Assembly (NCBI RefSeq): GCF_900636535.1
Contig: NZ_LR134289.1
Location: forward strand, 2,728,001-2,792,000
Direction: 5' to 3'
Length of the DNA: 64,000 nucleotides
DNA from: Chryseobacterium gleum
Lineage (GTDB): Bacteria; Bacteroidota; Bacteroidia; Flavobacteriales; Weeksellaceae
Of the stretch, positions 1 through 10,055 are shown piece after piece. How positions within the stretch are numbered: the stretch's first letter is position 1; each line of letters begins with the position of its first letter. The notes under the pieces were generated by a model. The model was not told the DNA's origin. It made no database searches and saw only the letters and a program-made list of their open reading frames with translations. The translations under genes were made by a program, and so were the position numbers.

Positions 1-747
1 AATAAGAATAAAAATACCATTCGTCAAAGATTTTCTGCTCCTGATGGTTATGAATGGGTTAAAGAAAAACCTGGTTCTTTCGGATACTTTATTGAAAATT
101 TTAAACTGAAGCCTTATGGGAGCCAGATTGTAAAATATGATGGAACTCCAATTTCTACCCAGCATCTGCATGAAGCTGTTTTCGACATTGATACAGGAAA
201 TAAAGATCTTCAGCAATGCGCGGATGCTGTTATCCGCATGAGAGCCGAATATCTTTATAAAGCAAAAAAATTTGACGAAATTAAATTTCATTTTACAAGT
301 GGCGACCTTTTAAGCTGGAATGATTATAAAAACGGAATGAGAGCTTTTGTCAGTGGAAATTCAGTCAGCTTCAGAAAAGTTGCAGCTCCTGATGATTCTT
401 ATCAAAGCTTCAGAAATTACCTGGATCTGATTTTCAATTATGCAGGAACAATTTCATTACATAAAGAGACAAAACCGGTAACAAAAAATTCTGATCTTAA
501 AACGGGAGATATTCTGATTACACCAGGCAGTCCGGGGCATATTGCTTTTATATCAGGAGTCTGCAAGAATCAGAAAGGAAAAAGATTGTACTTATTAAGT
601 GAAGGTTTCACGCCTGCACAATCCGTTCATGTGATTTCAAATCCTTTTAACCCGTATTTTACGCCCTGGTATGATCTTGACATCCATGCTGCTGAAACAA
701 AAACGGCAAGATATTTTTTTAAACCTACAAACTTCAGAAGCTTTTAA
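1..747 (+). CDS. DUF4846 domain protein (5' end outside window)
   Basis: The reading frame is open from base 1 and ends at 747, so 248 C-terminal residues are visible and the true start lies upstream. The motif DLQQCADAVIRMRAEYLY, the following aromatic-rich stretch, YAGTISLHKET and the closing GDILITPGSPGHIAFISG match what I know of the DUF4846 family of Bacteroidota, whose biochemical function is unknown. The GHIAFI segment before the C-terminal WY residues resembles an NlpC/P60-like His region, but this is only an impression. It lies directly upstream of pfkA with an 83-bp gap and no visible terminator. The family call is fairly safe; no function is proposed. Confidence 0.8.
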   Translation, partial: NKNKNTIRQRFSAPDGYEWVKEKPGSFGYFIENFKLKPYGSQIVKYDGTPISTQHLHEAVFDIDTGNKDLQQCADAVIRMRAEYLYKAKKFDEIKFHFTSGDLLSWNDYKNGMRAFVSGNSVSFRKVAAPDDSYQSFRNYLDLIFNYAGTISLHKETKPVTKNSDLKTGDILITPGSPGHIAFISGVCKNQKGKRLYLLSEGFTPAQSVHVISNPFNPYFTPWYDLDIHAAETKTARYFFKPTNFRSF

Positions 748-802
748 TAATTTATATTCAAAACTATTGGAAAGTTACTACGATAATCTGAACTTGTTTT
801 TG

Positions 803-810
803 TAAATTTG
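803..810 (+). promoter_or_regulatory. possible -7 element of pfkA
   Basis: TAAATTTG fits the Bacteroidota -7 consensus TAnnTTTG and lies 20 bases before the ATG at 831. No convincing TTG box was found at the usual distance upstream, so this is a weak call. Confidence 0.35.
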
Positions 811-830
811 TGTTCGAAATTTTTTTCTTG

Positions 831-1817
831 ATGAAAGAGAGTGTTGTTAAAAAAATTGCAGTTCTTACGTCAGGAGGTGACTCTCCGGGTATGAATGCGG
901 CATTAAGAGCGGTAGTAAGAACCGCCAATTACTATAATATCGAATGCTACGGGGTGAGAGAAGGTTACAACGGCCTTATCAACAATGATTTCCTGAAAAT
1001 GGGAGCCCGTTCCGTAAAAAATATAATCAACCAGGGTGGAACGATTCTAAAGTCTGCCAGATCTGCTGAGTTCAGAACTAAAGAAGGCCGTCAGAAAGCT
1101 TATGACAACTGCGTAAAGCTTGGAATAGACGGATTGGTTTGTATTGGTGGAGACGGAACTTTCACAGGTGCGAAAATCTTTAATGAAGAATTCGGGATCA
1201 GGGTAATCGGTATCCCGGGAACTATCGACAATGATATTTTCGGAACTGATAACACCATCGGATACGACACTGCTTTGAATACTGCAATGGATGCCATTGA
1301 CAAGATCCGTGATACAGCCACTTCCCACAACAGGGTTTTCTTTGTGGAAGTAATGGGTCGTGATGCCGGTTTTATTGCGTTAAACAGTGGATTGGCAACA
1401 GGAGCTCTGGATATTTTAATTCCTGAGAAAAAAGACAGTATTGATGAGCTTTTCGCGAAATTCAGAGATGCTGAAAAAACAGGAAAAGCATCAAGCATTG
1501 TTGTGGTAGCGGAAGGTGAAAAATTAGCCAACGTATATGAACTTGCCGAAAAAACAAAACAGACATTCCCTGATTATGACATTCGTGTAGCTATTCTGGG
1601 ACATATGCAGAGAGGAGGTTCTCCAAGCTGTGCAGACAGAGTTCTGGCAAGCCGTCTGGGGTATGGAGCTGTAACAGGGCTGATGGAAGGACAAACCAAT
1701 GTAATGGCAGGAATGCGTTCTAATGATCTGACGTATACTCCTATTGAAGAAGCCATTAAAAAACATAATGAAATCAATAAAGACCTTTTACTGATTTCAA
1801 AAATTTTAGCAATCTAA
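831..1817 (+). CDS. pfkA: ATP-dependent 6-phosphofructokinase
   Basis: Catalyses fructose-6-phosphate plus ATP to fructose-1,6-bisphosphate, the committed step of glycolysis. The 328-aa product has the family's usual length. Visible motifs are the ATP-binding GGDSPGMNAALR (from residue 15), a second glycine-rich GGDGTFTGA, the catalytic PGTIDND (Asp133 corresponds to E. coli Asp127), VMGRDAGF, and the substrate/effector segment GHMQRGGSPSCADR. The ATG at 831 was chosen because the upstream in-frame GTG at 810 overlaps a promoter-like TAAATTTG and would add seven unconserved residues. gapA follows after 29 bp with no terminator between them, so the two are probably co-transcribed as a glycolytic operon. 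Confidence 0.97.
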   Translation: MKESVVKKIAVLTSGGDSPGMNAALRAVVRTANYYNIECYGVREGYNGLINNDFLKMGARSVKNIINQGGTILKSARSAEFRTKEGRQKAYDNCVKLGIDGLVCIGGDGTFTGAKIFNEEFGIRVIGIPGTIDNDIFGTDNTIGYDTALNTAMDAIDKIRDTATSHNRVFFVEVMGRDAGFIALNSGLATGALDILIPEKKDSIDELFAKFRDAEKTGKASSIVVVAEGEKLANVYELAEKTKQTFPDYDIRVAILGHMQRGGSPSCADRVLASRLGYGAVTGLMEGQTNVMAGMRSNDLTYTPIEEAIKKHNEINKDLLLISKILAI

Positions 1818-1834
1818 TTTTTATAATCTAATAA

Positions 1835-2851
<1,017 letters not shown>

Positions 2852-2882
2852 TCAATAATGAGCGATAAGCAATGAGTAATAT

Positions 2883-2909
2883 AAAACCTTCCCGATGGGA
2901 AGGTTTTTT
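2883..2909 (+). terminator. intrinsic terminator after gapA
   Basis: An 11-bp perfect stem (AAAACCTTCCC pairing with GGGAAGGTTTT) with a 3-base loop is followed by a T run. It may also stop the convergent gene at 2921, since the minus strand also ends in TTTTAT. Confidence 0.85.
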
Positions 2910-2920
2910 GATTATACATC

Positions 2921-4657
2921 TTATTTATTTTTACTGAATATTCCAAATGGAACTCCTATACTTACTTTGACCATAAAACTATCTTTCAAAGCCCTTGTAT
3001 GATATGGTTCATTTTCGACACCAGCCAAAATCCTAAAAGTTGCTTTATTATTATCTTCACCATTATTAATTTTAAAAATAAATCCACCCAATAATGTATA
3101 CCTATTTCTATAATCCATATAACTCATATTTTGTAAAGCAAAGGTATGCGAAGCATATCCGGTAATACCAAAATCCCCTAATACAAACAAAGAGCCTTGT
3201 GCTCCTGATTTTAAAGTCCAGAACGCTCTCTTTAAATAAGAATATTTACCTAATTGTCTTCCAGACTTATCAAATATAAAGACCTCACTATCTTCCTCTT
3301 TTAAAAAAGGCTTTTCACTTCCTATACCAGCGTCAAGTATACTTCCCATCGTTACATTTAAAAAACCTTGCGCATTTAATAAAGTTTTCTTTTGTCTATT
3401 GAAATTGTATGATAACTCTAGAGATAATTTAGGGAAATTTTTAATTTCACCATCTTTTACAAGCGACAATAGATTAGCTGTATCTAATTTTACATTTTGA
3501 TTGGAAAGATCAAGAGTCGCTTTAATCCAATGTAATTTACTCCCTTGAAGAATATCATTTTTTTTATCAAATGATTCCAATTTACTATCTATATATTTTT
3601 TAGAATTTGACTTTATTTTAGTATAAAGATCAATCTCTTTTTCTACTAAAGAAATTTCCTTTTGAATCTCTTTCAATTCTTTAACATCCTTTTCTGTGTA
3701 ATCTGATTTATTTTCTATATTCTCTTTATCTTTAATAAGTTTTTTTAATTTTTGGTCATATATATCGTAACTCTTCTTTAAGTTACCATACTCTGCAACA
3801 ATAGAGTCCCTATACTTTTTCCTTTTATCAGATAATTTTTCGCAATCAGCCTTATTAAAAAACATAGTCTCATTTAAAACAACTCTATTAATTGTAAGTA
3901 AAGCTCCTATATCATCTTTCCATCTTTTATCTGAATAAAGAAAACCTGTTTTCAAACTTGCTGTATAAATTCCAAAATTCAGAAACCATTTTTCTTTGAA
4001 GTTAAAATTAGCCCCAACATTTATTCTGGTATCATTGGTTCCGTTAGTAAAAGTAACCGCATTATTGTTAGTTGCATTATCTGATGAATTCAGAATAACT
4101 CCATTTCTGATAAGTCTTAAGTCATCATTAAAAGTTGATGGATGTACAGCTGTACCAATTTCTTCATCACAATTATATCCTATATTAATAAAATTAATTA
4201 GCATATCTCTTTCCTTCTCATTTATTCTATCTTTACTGATTTCTATTAAAAAAACACCATTATCGGAATCGAAAAGAAGTCTTTTATTATTCTGTCCCAC
4301 AATAGTAAATACTTCAATATCATTGTCAATTAAAATTTGATGATTCTCATTTTTTTCATTACATCTATAAATATCTCCTTCATCATATAAACAAACTGAG
4401 TATTTTCCTATCTTTTCTTTCCCTTCCAATACATTATTTTCAGATATATCAGATAATCCTAACCCTGTGTACTTTTTAATAACACATTCCAAGGTTTTAT
4501 CATTACTATTAGTAATTTTTTGTATAAAAGATGAACTCGTTTTTGTATCTTTTAAATAATTAAAATTTTCTGAATCAATTTCTGACAATACTTTCATTTG
4601 TCCGCAAACCATCCCCACCCATCCGAGCAGAAACAGTAATACAATTTTTGTTTTCAT
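2921..4657 (-). CDS. secreted, probable outer-membrane protein with coiled-coil insert, unknown
   Basis: I do not recognise the family. The 578-aa product starts with a clear signal peptide (MKTKIVLLFLLGWVGMVCGQ), suggesting export. Residues about 20-190 form a globular, Cys-containing region. From about 205 there are alternating aromatic strands of the outer-membrane barrel type (GANFNFKEKWFLNFGIY), then a highly charged Lys/Glu-rich stretch at about 275-365 that reads as a long coiled coil. After this, strand-like segments resume (LSLELSYNF, GAQGSLFVLGDFGITGYASHTF) and the protein ends in VKVSIGVPFGIF. This pattern suggests a beta-barrel interrupted by a coiled-coil hairpin. The gene is more AT-rich than its neighbours. 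It stands alone between convergent gapA and a divergent LuxR regulator. Function unknown. Confidence 0.75.
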   Translation of the reverse strand: MKTKIVLLFLLGWVGMVCGQMKVLSEIDSENFNYLKDTKTSSSFIQKITNSNDKTLECVIKKYTGLGLSDISENNVLEGKEKIGKYSVCLYDEGDIYRCNEKNENHQILIDNDIEVFTIVGQNNKRLLFDSDNGVFLIEISKDRINEKERDMLINFINIGYNCDEEIGTAVHPSTFNDDLRLIRNGVILNSSDNATNNNAVTFTNGTNDTRINVGANFNFKEKWFLNFGIYTASLKTGFLYSDKRWKDDIGALLTINRVVLNETMFFNKADCEKLSDKRKKYRDSIVAEYGNLKKSYDIYDQKLKKLIKDKENIENKSDYTEKDVKELKEIQKEISLVEKEIDLYTKIKSNSKKYIDSKLESFDKKNDILQGSKLHWIKATLDLSNQNVKLDTANLLSLVKDGEIKNFPKLSLELSYNFNRQKKTLLNAQGFLNVTMGSILDAGIGSEKPFLKEEDSEVFIFDKSGRQLGKYSYLKRAFWTLKSGAQGSLFVLGDFGITGYASHTFALQNMSYMDYRNRYTLLGGFIFKINNGEDNNKATFRILAGVENEPYHTRALKDSFMVKVSIGVPFGIFSKNK

Positions 4658-4800
4658 GGTTATTTATTTTTCAGATTAAAGTTTTTTTAAAATGGTCATT
4701 AGTTTTTATTTAAAGCTACAATACTTTCCTACCACACGAAATACCACAAAAGGGGTTTTTTTTTAACATAATTTTATTATTTTTAAGAAAACTTTAACCA

Positions 4801-5598
4801 ATGAAGAAAAAACATCTGACTCACGCAAAAAAACCGCATCCCCTCATTGAAGTATGGAATGCCTATCCTGAAATTTTACAGAATGATAACAGAATATTAC
4901 CTGTTCCTGCCATTGAAAAAATGATCGGAGAAATTTTTGCTCCGGGAAAGTTCTACTATTATGTGATCAATTTTGCAGACAGCACCCTCTGCAACCATCA
5001 TGAAGATATTTTGAAAATACATGGTTTCAGTAAATACCCTGGACATCTAAAAGAAATCATAGATCTTATTCATCCGGATGATCTGAAATTTGTGATGGAA
5101 GCTGAAAGAATGTCCATCGAAAAAATGAAAGAAATTGACGGCTTTGATTATCAGCAGGAACTGAAAACCAGTTATTGTTTCAGAATGAAAACTTCAAAAG
5201 GCAATTATGAACTGTTCCACCATCAGGCTTTGCACACTTATAAAGATGAAGATGGCAGACTGTTGCAGGCTGTTAATATACATACCAATATCGAACACAT
5301 CACCCATCAAAATTCTTATGTTGTATTAGTTTCCGGAATCAACGGCCGAGAAGATTTCCATCAGATGCAGTGGACAGAACACGACAGATTTCCTGAGTCT
5401 GTCCCGGTCATCTTTACCAGAAGAGAGGTTGAAATCATCAACTGTATTGCGAAAGGATATTCAACAGGAAAAATCTCTGATCTGTTAAATATTTCTGAGG
5501 AAACCGTACGTACCCATAGAAAAAATATCCTGAGAAAATCAGACTGCAAAAACAGTTCTGAACTGATTAAGAAAACCTTTGAATGGGGATATCTGTAG
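4801..5598 (+). CDS. LuxR-type transcriptional regulator with PAS-like sensor region
   Basis: A 265-aa protein with no signal peptide. The N-terminal part (about 40-185) resembles a PAS fold, with YYYVINFADS near the start, the middle motif IIDLIHPDDL typical of PAS domains, and YKDEDGRLLQAVNIHTNI near its end. The C-terminus (about 204-262: FTRREVEIINCIAKGYS, then SEETVRTHRKNILRK) is a LuxR/FixJ helix-turn-helix. A cytoplasmic one-component sensor-regulator is therefore likely; the ligand is unknown. It is divergent from the secreted protein at 2921 and 73 bp upstream of the MpaB/Lcp-like oxygenase on the same strand, which could be its target. Confidence 0.85.
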   Translation: MKKKHLTHAKKPHPLIEVWNAYPEILQNDNRILPVPAIEKMIGEIFAPGKFYYYVINFADSTLCNHHEDILKIHGFSKYPGHLKEIIDLIHPDDLKFVMEAERMSIEKMKEIDGFDYQQELKTSYCFRMKTSKGNYELFHHQALHTYKDEDGRLLQAVNIHTNIEHITHQNSYVVLVSGINGREDFHQMQWTEHDRFPESVPVIFTRREVEIINCIAKGYSTGKISDLLNISEETVRTHRKNILRKSDCKNSSELIKKTFEWGYL

Positions 5599-5671
5599 AA
5601 AGCGTCTTGCAATCCTGATAAATCTCACCAAAACATTTCAGCATAAAACTTGTACTTTTATAGGTAAAGGA

Positions 5672-6862
5672 ATGAACATGATACAACCCCGTTTTAAAGA
5701 TGCTCCTCATTTCAGGAATTTTTGGGAAAATGGCAATGGAAAACAGCTTATTGAATTTTCCGGAGCAGAAGTGAGTTTTGAGCATTTTGAAAAATTTGCT
5801 CCCTATTTTCATCATACGGATGAGATCGGTGACGAGGTGGTAAAAGATGTTTATTTCACTAAAAAATTCCACGAGGCTTCCAGGGAAATTGAACACTACA
5901 TCAGAGATGGGGTTTCAGAGACGGATGATGTTCCTGAAAGTGTAAAAAAATTGTTCAGCCAAACTCAGAAAGTTCCGGACTGGCTTGATTACAATTTACT
6001 CAAAAGCGGTGCTGAACTCTGCATGAGGAGCAACCTGGACTCCCTGATTTCGTTGAGGGATTATTGTCTGATCGGCGGCTATGATTATGCCTACCTCAAC
6101 AAACCTCTTATTGTTACTGAAGCACTGAAAAAAGGTGCAGTGAAACGTCTTTCAGAAACATTGGATTTCTGGGTAAACGCTACCCGCTATAATGCATTGG
6201 AAGTTCATGCAAAAGGTTATGAATTTGCTATCAAAACCCGTCTGATCCATTCTTATGCCAGACTTTCCATTAAAAAGCATTATAAAGACTGGGATTCTGA
6301 AAACTGGGGAGAGCCCATTAATTCCTGGGATATGATGGCAACGTACATTGGATTCAGTCTGGTATTTCTTCATAGTCTTAAAAAGCTGGGAAATCGTTTT
6401 TCTGCTGAAGAGGAACAGGGAATTTTCCATCTCTGGAAATACGTAGGTTACCTTTTGGGAATACCGGAACAGCTTCTACCTGATGATAAAAAACAAGCTA
6501 CCGAGTATTTTTATTTATGGACCTCTGTTCAGCCTCCTTCAGACAAAGATTCTGTACTTCTTGCCCATTCTTTATTAGATGAATCCTTGGAAAATCCTAT
6601 CTTAAAGTTTGAATTTCAAAGAAAGAACTTAAGATACCTTCACATCTGCTGTACCTGGTTTCTGTTGGATGATGAAGTGTGTAAAAGATTACAAATCCCT
6701 GATGTTCCGTACAAAACATTATTTCCAAAATCAAAAATACTTTTCAATACAATGTATGACAAACTGGTAAGCCACAAGGCCAGAATAAAAAGAGGAAACA
6801 AAGATCAGATGAAAGTGCTGGAAGATTATCTGAACATCACTAAGAATTCAAATTTTCATTAG
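5672..6862 (+). CDS. MpaB/Lcp-type haem oxygenase (DUF2236 family)
   Basis: Assigned to the ER-bound oxygenase MpaB / latex-clearing protein family, cytochrome-b-like enzymes that bind one haem. Visible support is the overall 396-aa length and helical character and the segment TRLIHSYARLSI, whose His193 sits where Lcp-type enzymes place the haem axial ligand. This correspondence is from memory and needs an alignment. Further family-like features are INSWDMMATYIGFS and a C-terminal FEFQRKNLRYLHICCTWFLLDDE. No signal peptide is seen. The start at 5672 follows AAAGGA; an ATG at 5678 is equally possible, and the frame is open further upstream into the LuxR gene. The substrate is unknown. Confidence 0.75.
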   Translation: MNMIQPRFKDAPHFRNFWENGNGKQLIEFSGAEVSFEHFEKFAPYFHHTDEIGDEVVKDVYFTKKFHEASREIEHYIRDGVSETDDVPESVKKLFSQTQKVPDWLDYNLLKSGAELCMRSNLDSLISLRDYCLIGGYDYAYLNKPLIVTEALKKGAVKRLSETLDFWVNATRYNALEVHAKGYEFAIKTRLIHSYARLSIKKHYKDWDSENWGEPINSWDMMATYIGFSLVFLHSLKKLGNRFSAEEEQGIFHLWKYVGYLLGIPEQLLPDDKKQATEYFYLWTSVQPPSDKDSVLLAHSLLDESLENPILKFEFQRKNLRYLHICCTWFLLDDEVCKRLQIPDVPYKTLFPKSKILFNTMYDKLVSHKARIKRGNKDQMKVLEDYLNITKNSNFH

Positions 6863-6870
6863 GATAATAA

Positions 6871-6995
6871 GTCAGGAAGCCCGAAGATGGAAGATGGAAG
6901 TTTTTATTGGATGATAAATCTCACCTAATAAATAATATAATTAAGTTCAATACATTTATAGGCTTTAATAGCTTCCAGCCTCTTTCCCGTTAATA
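6871..6995 (+). repeat. purine-rich intergenic tract with inverted end
   Basis: A short direct repeat (GAAGATGGAAGATGGAAG, 6883-6900) is followed about 75 bp later by CTTCCAGCCTCTTTCCC, partly its reverse complement, so a long imperfect fold-back can form. Nothing coding is seen in the 292-bp gap before recA except the promoter element at 7128. I recall similar tracts as common spacers in related genomes. Confidence 0.4.
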
Positions 6996-7127
6996 TTTTA
7001 TTACACTCATACCACATTTCGCATCTGCTTAGTTATGAATGAGATCAGTAGTAAAATTTTATCATTTTTTAACTCTAAAAACAGCTTTCAGAGACAAATA
7101 ATATTAGCTTTTGATATTTAAATTATG

Positions 7128-7135
7128 TATTTTTG
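7128..7135 (+). promoter_or_regulatory. possible -7 element of recA
   Basis: TATTTTTG matches TAnnTTTG 19 bases before the recA ATG. A TTG at 7111-7113 is closer (14 bp) than the usual 17-23 bp, so only the -7 part is convincing. No LexA-like palindrome was recognised. Confidence 0.4.
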
Positions 7136-7154
7136 AGAAATTATTTTAATAGCG

Positions 7155-8156
7155 ATGAGTAACATTGATGATAAGAAAAAAGCACTCGCTTTAGTGCTTG
7201 ACAAATTAGATAAAACATACGGAAAAGGAACTGTAATGACTCTGGGTGATGATGCCGTAGACACTACAATAGAAGTAATTCCTTCCGGTTCTTTAGGATT
7301 GGATATTGCCTTAGGAGTAGGCGGATATCCAAAAGGAAGAATCATTGAAATATATGGTCCTGAATCTTCAGGTAAAACAACGCTGACCCTTCACGCTATT
7401 GCTGAAGCTCAAAAGGCAGGAGGTATTGCTGCATTCATTGATGCAGAGCACGCTTTTGACAGAACTTATGCTGCAAAATTAGGAATCGATCTTGAAAACC
7501 TGATCATTTCCCAGCCGGACAACGGTGAGCAGGCATTGGAAATTGCAGATAACCTTATCCGTTCCGGAGCTATTGATATCGTTGTGATTGACTCTGTTGC
7601 CGCTCTTACACCAAAGGCTGAAATTGAAGGTGAAATGGGAGATTCCAAAATGGGTCTTCATGCAAGATTAATGTCTCAGGCATTAAGAAAGCTTACCGCT
7701 ACTATTTCAAGAACGAAATGTACCGTTATATTCATCAATCAGTTGAGAGAAAAGATCGGTGTAATGTTCGGAAATCCTGAAACAACTACCGGAGGTAACG
7801 CTCTTAAGTTCTATGCTTCTGTAAGAATTGATATCAGAAAAGCAAGCGCACCTATCAAACAAGGTGATGAAGCGATCGGTAGCCGCGTGAAAGTGAAGAT
7901 TGTGAAAAACAAAGTGGCACCTCCTTTCAAGCAGGCAGAATTCGATATCATGTACGGAGAAGGAGTTTCTAAAGTAGGAGAAATTCTTGATACTGCTGTT
8001 GACATGGGAATCGTGAAGAAAAGCGGATCTTGGTTCAGCTACGAAGAGACCAAATTGGGTCAGGGACGTGATGCCGTAAAAGATGTTTTAAGAGACAACC
8101 CGGATCTTGCTGAAGAATTGGAAGCTAAGATCAAGGAAGAAATGAAAAACAAATAA
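7155..8156 (+). CDS. recA: recombinase RecA
   Basis: ATP-dependent strand-exchange protein of homologous recombination and the SOS co-protease. The 333-aa length is normal. The Walker A motif GPESSGKT starts at residue 68, preceded by the conserved [31 protein letters not shown] is the Walker B region, and [22 protein letters not shown] contains the L2 DNA-binding loop. The C-terminus is acidic and lysine-rich ([14 protein letters not shown]), as in other RecA proteins. The gene is monocistronic, with a 292-bp spacer upstream and a terminator immediately downstream. Confidence 0.98.
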   Translation: MSNIDDKKKALALVLDKLDKTYGKGTVMTLGDDAVDTTIEVIPSGSLGLDIALGVGGYPKGRIIEIYGPESSGKTTLTLHAIAEAQKAGGIAAFIDAEHAFDRTYAAKLGIDLENLIISQPDNGEQALEIADNLIRSGAIDIVVIDSVAALTPKAEIEGEMGDSKMGLHARLMSQALRKLTATISRTKCTVIFINQLREKIGVMFGNPETTTGGNALKFYASVRIDIRKASAPIKQGDEAIGSRVKVKIVKNKVAPPFKQAEFDIMYGEGVSKVGEILDTAVDMGIVKKSGSWFSYEETKLGQGRDAVKDVLRDNPDLAEELEAKIKEEMKNK

Positions 8157-8174
8157 TTTTTCAGAAAATATAAG

Positions 8175-8203
8175 AAAAGGCAGTCTTTAGGACTGCCTTT
8201 TTT
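8175..8203 (+). terminator. intrinsic terminator of recA
   Basis: AAAAGGCAGTC pairs with GACTGCCTTTT around the loop TTTAG, then a T run; 18 bp after the recA stop. Confidence 0.88.
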
Positions 8204-8217
8204 GTTCTCATTTTTTT

Positions 8218-8389
8218 AACGCAAAGATCTCATCTGTATGCCAAAATATTTGAAGGGAGCAAAGTACAGAATCAATTTCATTGATTCTTACTAAGCAAAC
8301 GCATCATTCACCACAAAGCTCCATCAGCGACAAGTCGAAACCCTTTGTTTCCTTACAATCAGCTTTCGAATCACTTATTTCTTTGCGTT
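8218..8389 (+). repeat. 172-bp non-coding repeat with terminal inverted repeats, copy 1
   Basis: The element is bounded by a perfect 9-bp inverted repeat, AACGCAAAG at the left and CTTTGCGTT at the right. Its reverse complement has a diverged second copy at 15762-15930 (same ends, same internal order, roughly three quarters identical by eye). Internally it holds GGGAGCAAAG, a 17-base hairpin AATCAATTTCATTGATT (8270-8286), and ATCAGCGACAAGTCG. No credible protein is encoded. It sits between the recA terminator and that of the minus-strand gene at 8468. It could be a MITE-like element or a structured spacer. Confidence 0.75.
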
Positions 8390-8412
8390 TAAATCATCAA
8401 CTAATTATTAGA

Positions 8413-8447
8413 AATAAAAAAGAGGTCATTCCGCAGAACAACCTCTT
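8413..8447 (-). terminator. terminator of the 8468-9901 gene
   Basis: On the minus strand AAGAGGT and ACCTCTT form a stem around a partly paired 14-base loop, followed by TTTTTTATTTC; about 20 bp after the stop codon. Confidence 0.7.
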
Positions 8448-8467
8448 GAGTTTTATATTTAAAAAAA

Positions 8468-9901
8468 TTATTCAGCAATTTTTCCCTGTAGCTGAAGTGC
8501 TCCGGTGACTTTCATACCTTTTGCAGGAGTTTCAAATCTCATGTTTTCTTTATTTACAAAGGCATCAATGGTGAAGAAATCCTCATTTTCCTCATTTGTG
8601 ATCAACTTCAGTTTCAGGATATATCCTTTAACGCTTCCGTCTTCAAGCAATTCTGTTTCCTTAAAGTCTACAACCTGGCCAATAAAATCAAAACATGCAT
8701 AGTTAGGAAGATCCTGACTTGGAGCATAGGTTGTGAAATCTTCACTCATTTTAGTACCGTCAGGTAAATCTGTGTTGGTATGGACATCAAGGATGAAAAT
8801 AATACCACTGATATTTACCTTCTGATGCGGCTGTGTCATGTAGATATTTCTGTTCTCAGCATAATCAGTAGCGAAAAACCAAACTCCAAAAGTATCCCTT
8901 GCCGGACCCGCTACGATTGCCTGCAGATTCAATGTATTTTCCCATTCTCTGATTGATCTTGTTTCAAAATCCAGGGTATAATCCGTTTTTACTTCCGGAA
9001 TTATGGTACTCAATTCATCTGTAACAATGGTTTTGAATCTTACATCTTCAAATTCTGTTTTATTTTTAGCTTCTCCAGCCGGATCAGAAACGGTAGACTG
9101 CATTAAAACTGTGCTAAGATACTGGCCGTAATCTTTAGTCTGGAAATTCTGATGCCCAAAAACTCCGCTCCATGTATTCACAAGATTATGAACATTGGAT
9201 TTTCTGATGATAATTCCTGCTTCATTGGTCATTTCAGGTGCTGCAATTCCTTCTGTATTCGGGAAATAATCCTTGCCATCTATCAGCTGATGGTTCATGA
9301 TTTCATTATTTTCCTCATGTGAAAACTCTGCAAAACCTTTATAAGTTATATTTTGATTTTCGAAAATATAAGGAAGTCCTGTTTTTGCTTTATCAGAACC
9401 TGCAAAATGATAAGCAAGTGAAATTGCCTTGAATTCTCCGTCCTGTGTTGCCGGATTGTGATTACCATTGTTATCAAACTGAGAATGATACAGGATCATA
9501 TAAGATCTGATCTTACCTTCCTGAAGTTCGTTTTCAAACTTCTCTTCCATTTGTGAAATTGCCTGCTGCGGAGCAAGTGCATAAGCATCTTCTGTCACCA
9601 TATAGGCAAAGCCTTCTACCTCACCATTTTCTTTTTCAAAAGCAGAAATAGGAGTATACTCTCCTCTTAGCTGAAGCGCTATAGAATAAACGACATAATC
9701 ATTATAAACTTTGATTTTTTCATATTCTTCATTTACTTTCGGCTCTTCTGCCGGTTGTGAAGGGATTTCCGGTATTGTTTCCACAACTTCTTCCACCACT
9801 TCCTCAACTATTTTTTCCTCTGGCATTTCCATTTCCTGAACCAAAGTACTTCCATTTTCCTGATTGTTATTTTTCTTTTTAAAAAAATCAAAGATTCCCA
9901 T
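8468..9901 (-). CDS. hypothetical cytosolic protein, 477 aa
   Basis: Family not recognised. The protein begins MGIFDFFKKKNNN without a signal peptide. A low-complexity acidic linker follows (about 24-60, rich in Glu, Val and Pro). The rest (about 60-477) is a globular mixed alpha/beta sequence with motifs such as ALAPQQAISQMEEKFENEL, FKAISLAYHFAG and NTWSGVFGHQNF. The C-terminus KGMKVTGALQLQGKIAE could be an OB-like strand region (inference). It is flanked by its own terminator and by the terminator of the S9 peptidase, so it is transcribed alone. An upstream block at 9957-9977 resembles one upstream of htpG, which hints at shared control but does not prove it. Confidence 0.75.
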   Translation of the reverse strand: MGIFDFFKKKNNNQENGSTLVQEMEMPEEKIVEEVVEEVVETIPEIPSQPAEEPKVNEEYEKIKVYNDYVVYSIALQLRGEYTPISAFEKENGEVEGFAYMVTEDAYALAPQQAISQMEEKFENELQEGKIRSYMILYHSQFDNNGNHNPATQDGEFKAISLAYHFAGSDKAKTGLPYIFENQNITYKGFAEFSHEENNEIMNHQLIDGKDYFPNTEGIAAPEMTNEAGIIIRKSNVHNLVNTWSGVFGHQNFQTKDYGQYLSTVLMQSTVSDPAGEAKNKTEFEDVRFKTIVTDELSTIIPEVKTDYTLDFETRSIREWENTLNLQAIVAGPARDTFGVWFFATDYAENRNIYMTQPHQKVNISGIIFILDVHTNTDLPDGTKMSEDFTTYAPSQDLPNYACFDFIGQVVDFKETELLEDGSVKGYILKLKLITNEENEDFFTIDAFVNKENMRFETPAKGMKVTGALQLQGKIAE

Positions 9902-10014
9902 ACTGTTATTTATAATTGGCGGTAAATATAATAAAAGTGCTCAACAGGCTCATCATAAAAAAAATGCCATTGTGTCAGTTTATCCTTCTGTATTAATTTT
10001 TTCCGGGAAGGATT

Positions 10015-10055
10015 AAAAAGTTTCGGCGGAGCCTTTGGCTCCGCCGAAACTTTTT
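10015..10055 (-). terminator. very strong terminator overlapping the peptidase stop codon
   Basis: A perfect 19-bp stem (10015-10033 with 10037-10055) with a 3-base loop and a GC-rich core GGCGGAGCC. Its outer A/T pairs include part of the TAA of the gene ending at 10054. The minus strand ends the stem in CTTTTT, giving the T tract. Confidence 0.9.

Noticed and set aside
810..830. Upstream GTG start for pfkA
   Set aside because: It overlaps a promoter-like TAAATTTG and adds residues outside the conserved protein; the ATG at 831 gives the usual N-terminus.
1047..1777. Antisense ORFs inside pfkA (and similar ones inside htpG, tamB, susC)
   Set aside because: They lie opposite conserved genes, have no recognisable domains and reflect codon-bias shadows.
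8281..8508. Plus-strand ORF of 75 codons
   Set aside because: It runs through the non-coding repeat, a terminator and the antisense end of the 8468 gene; composition is not protein-like and the second repeat copy does not keep the frame.
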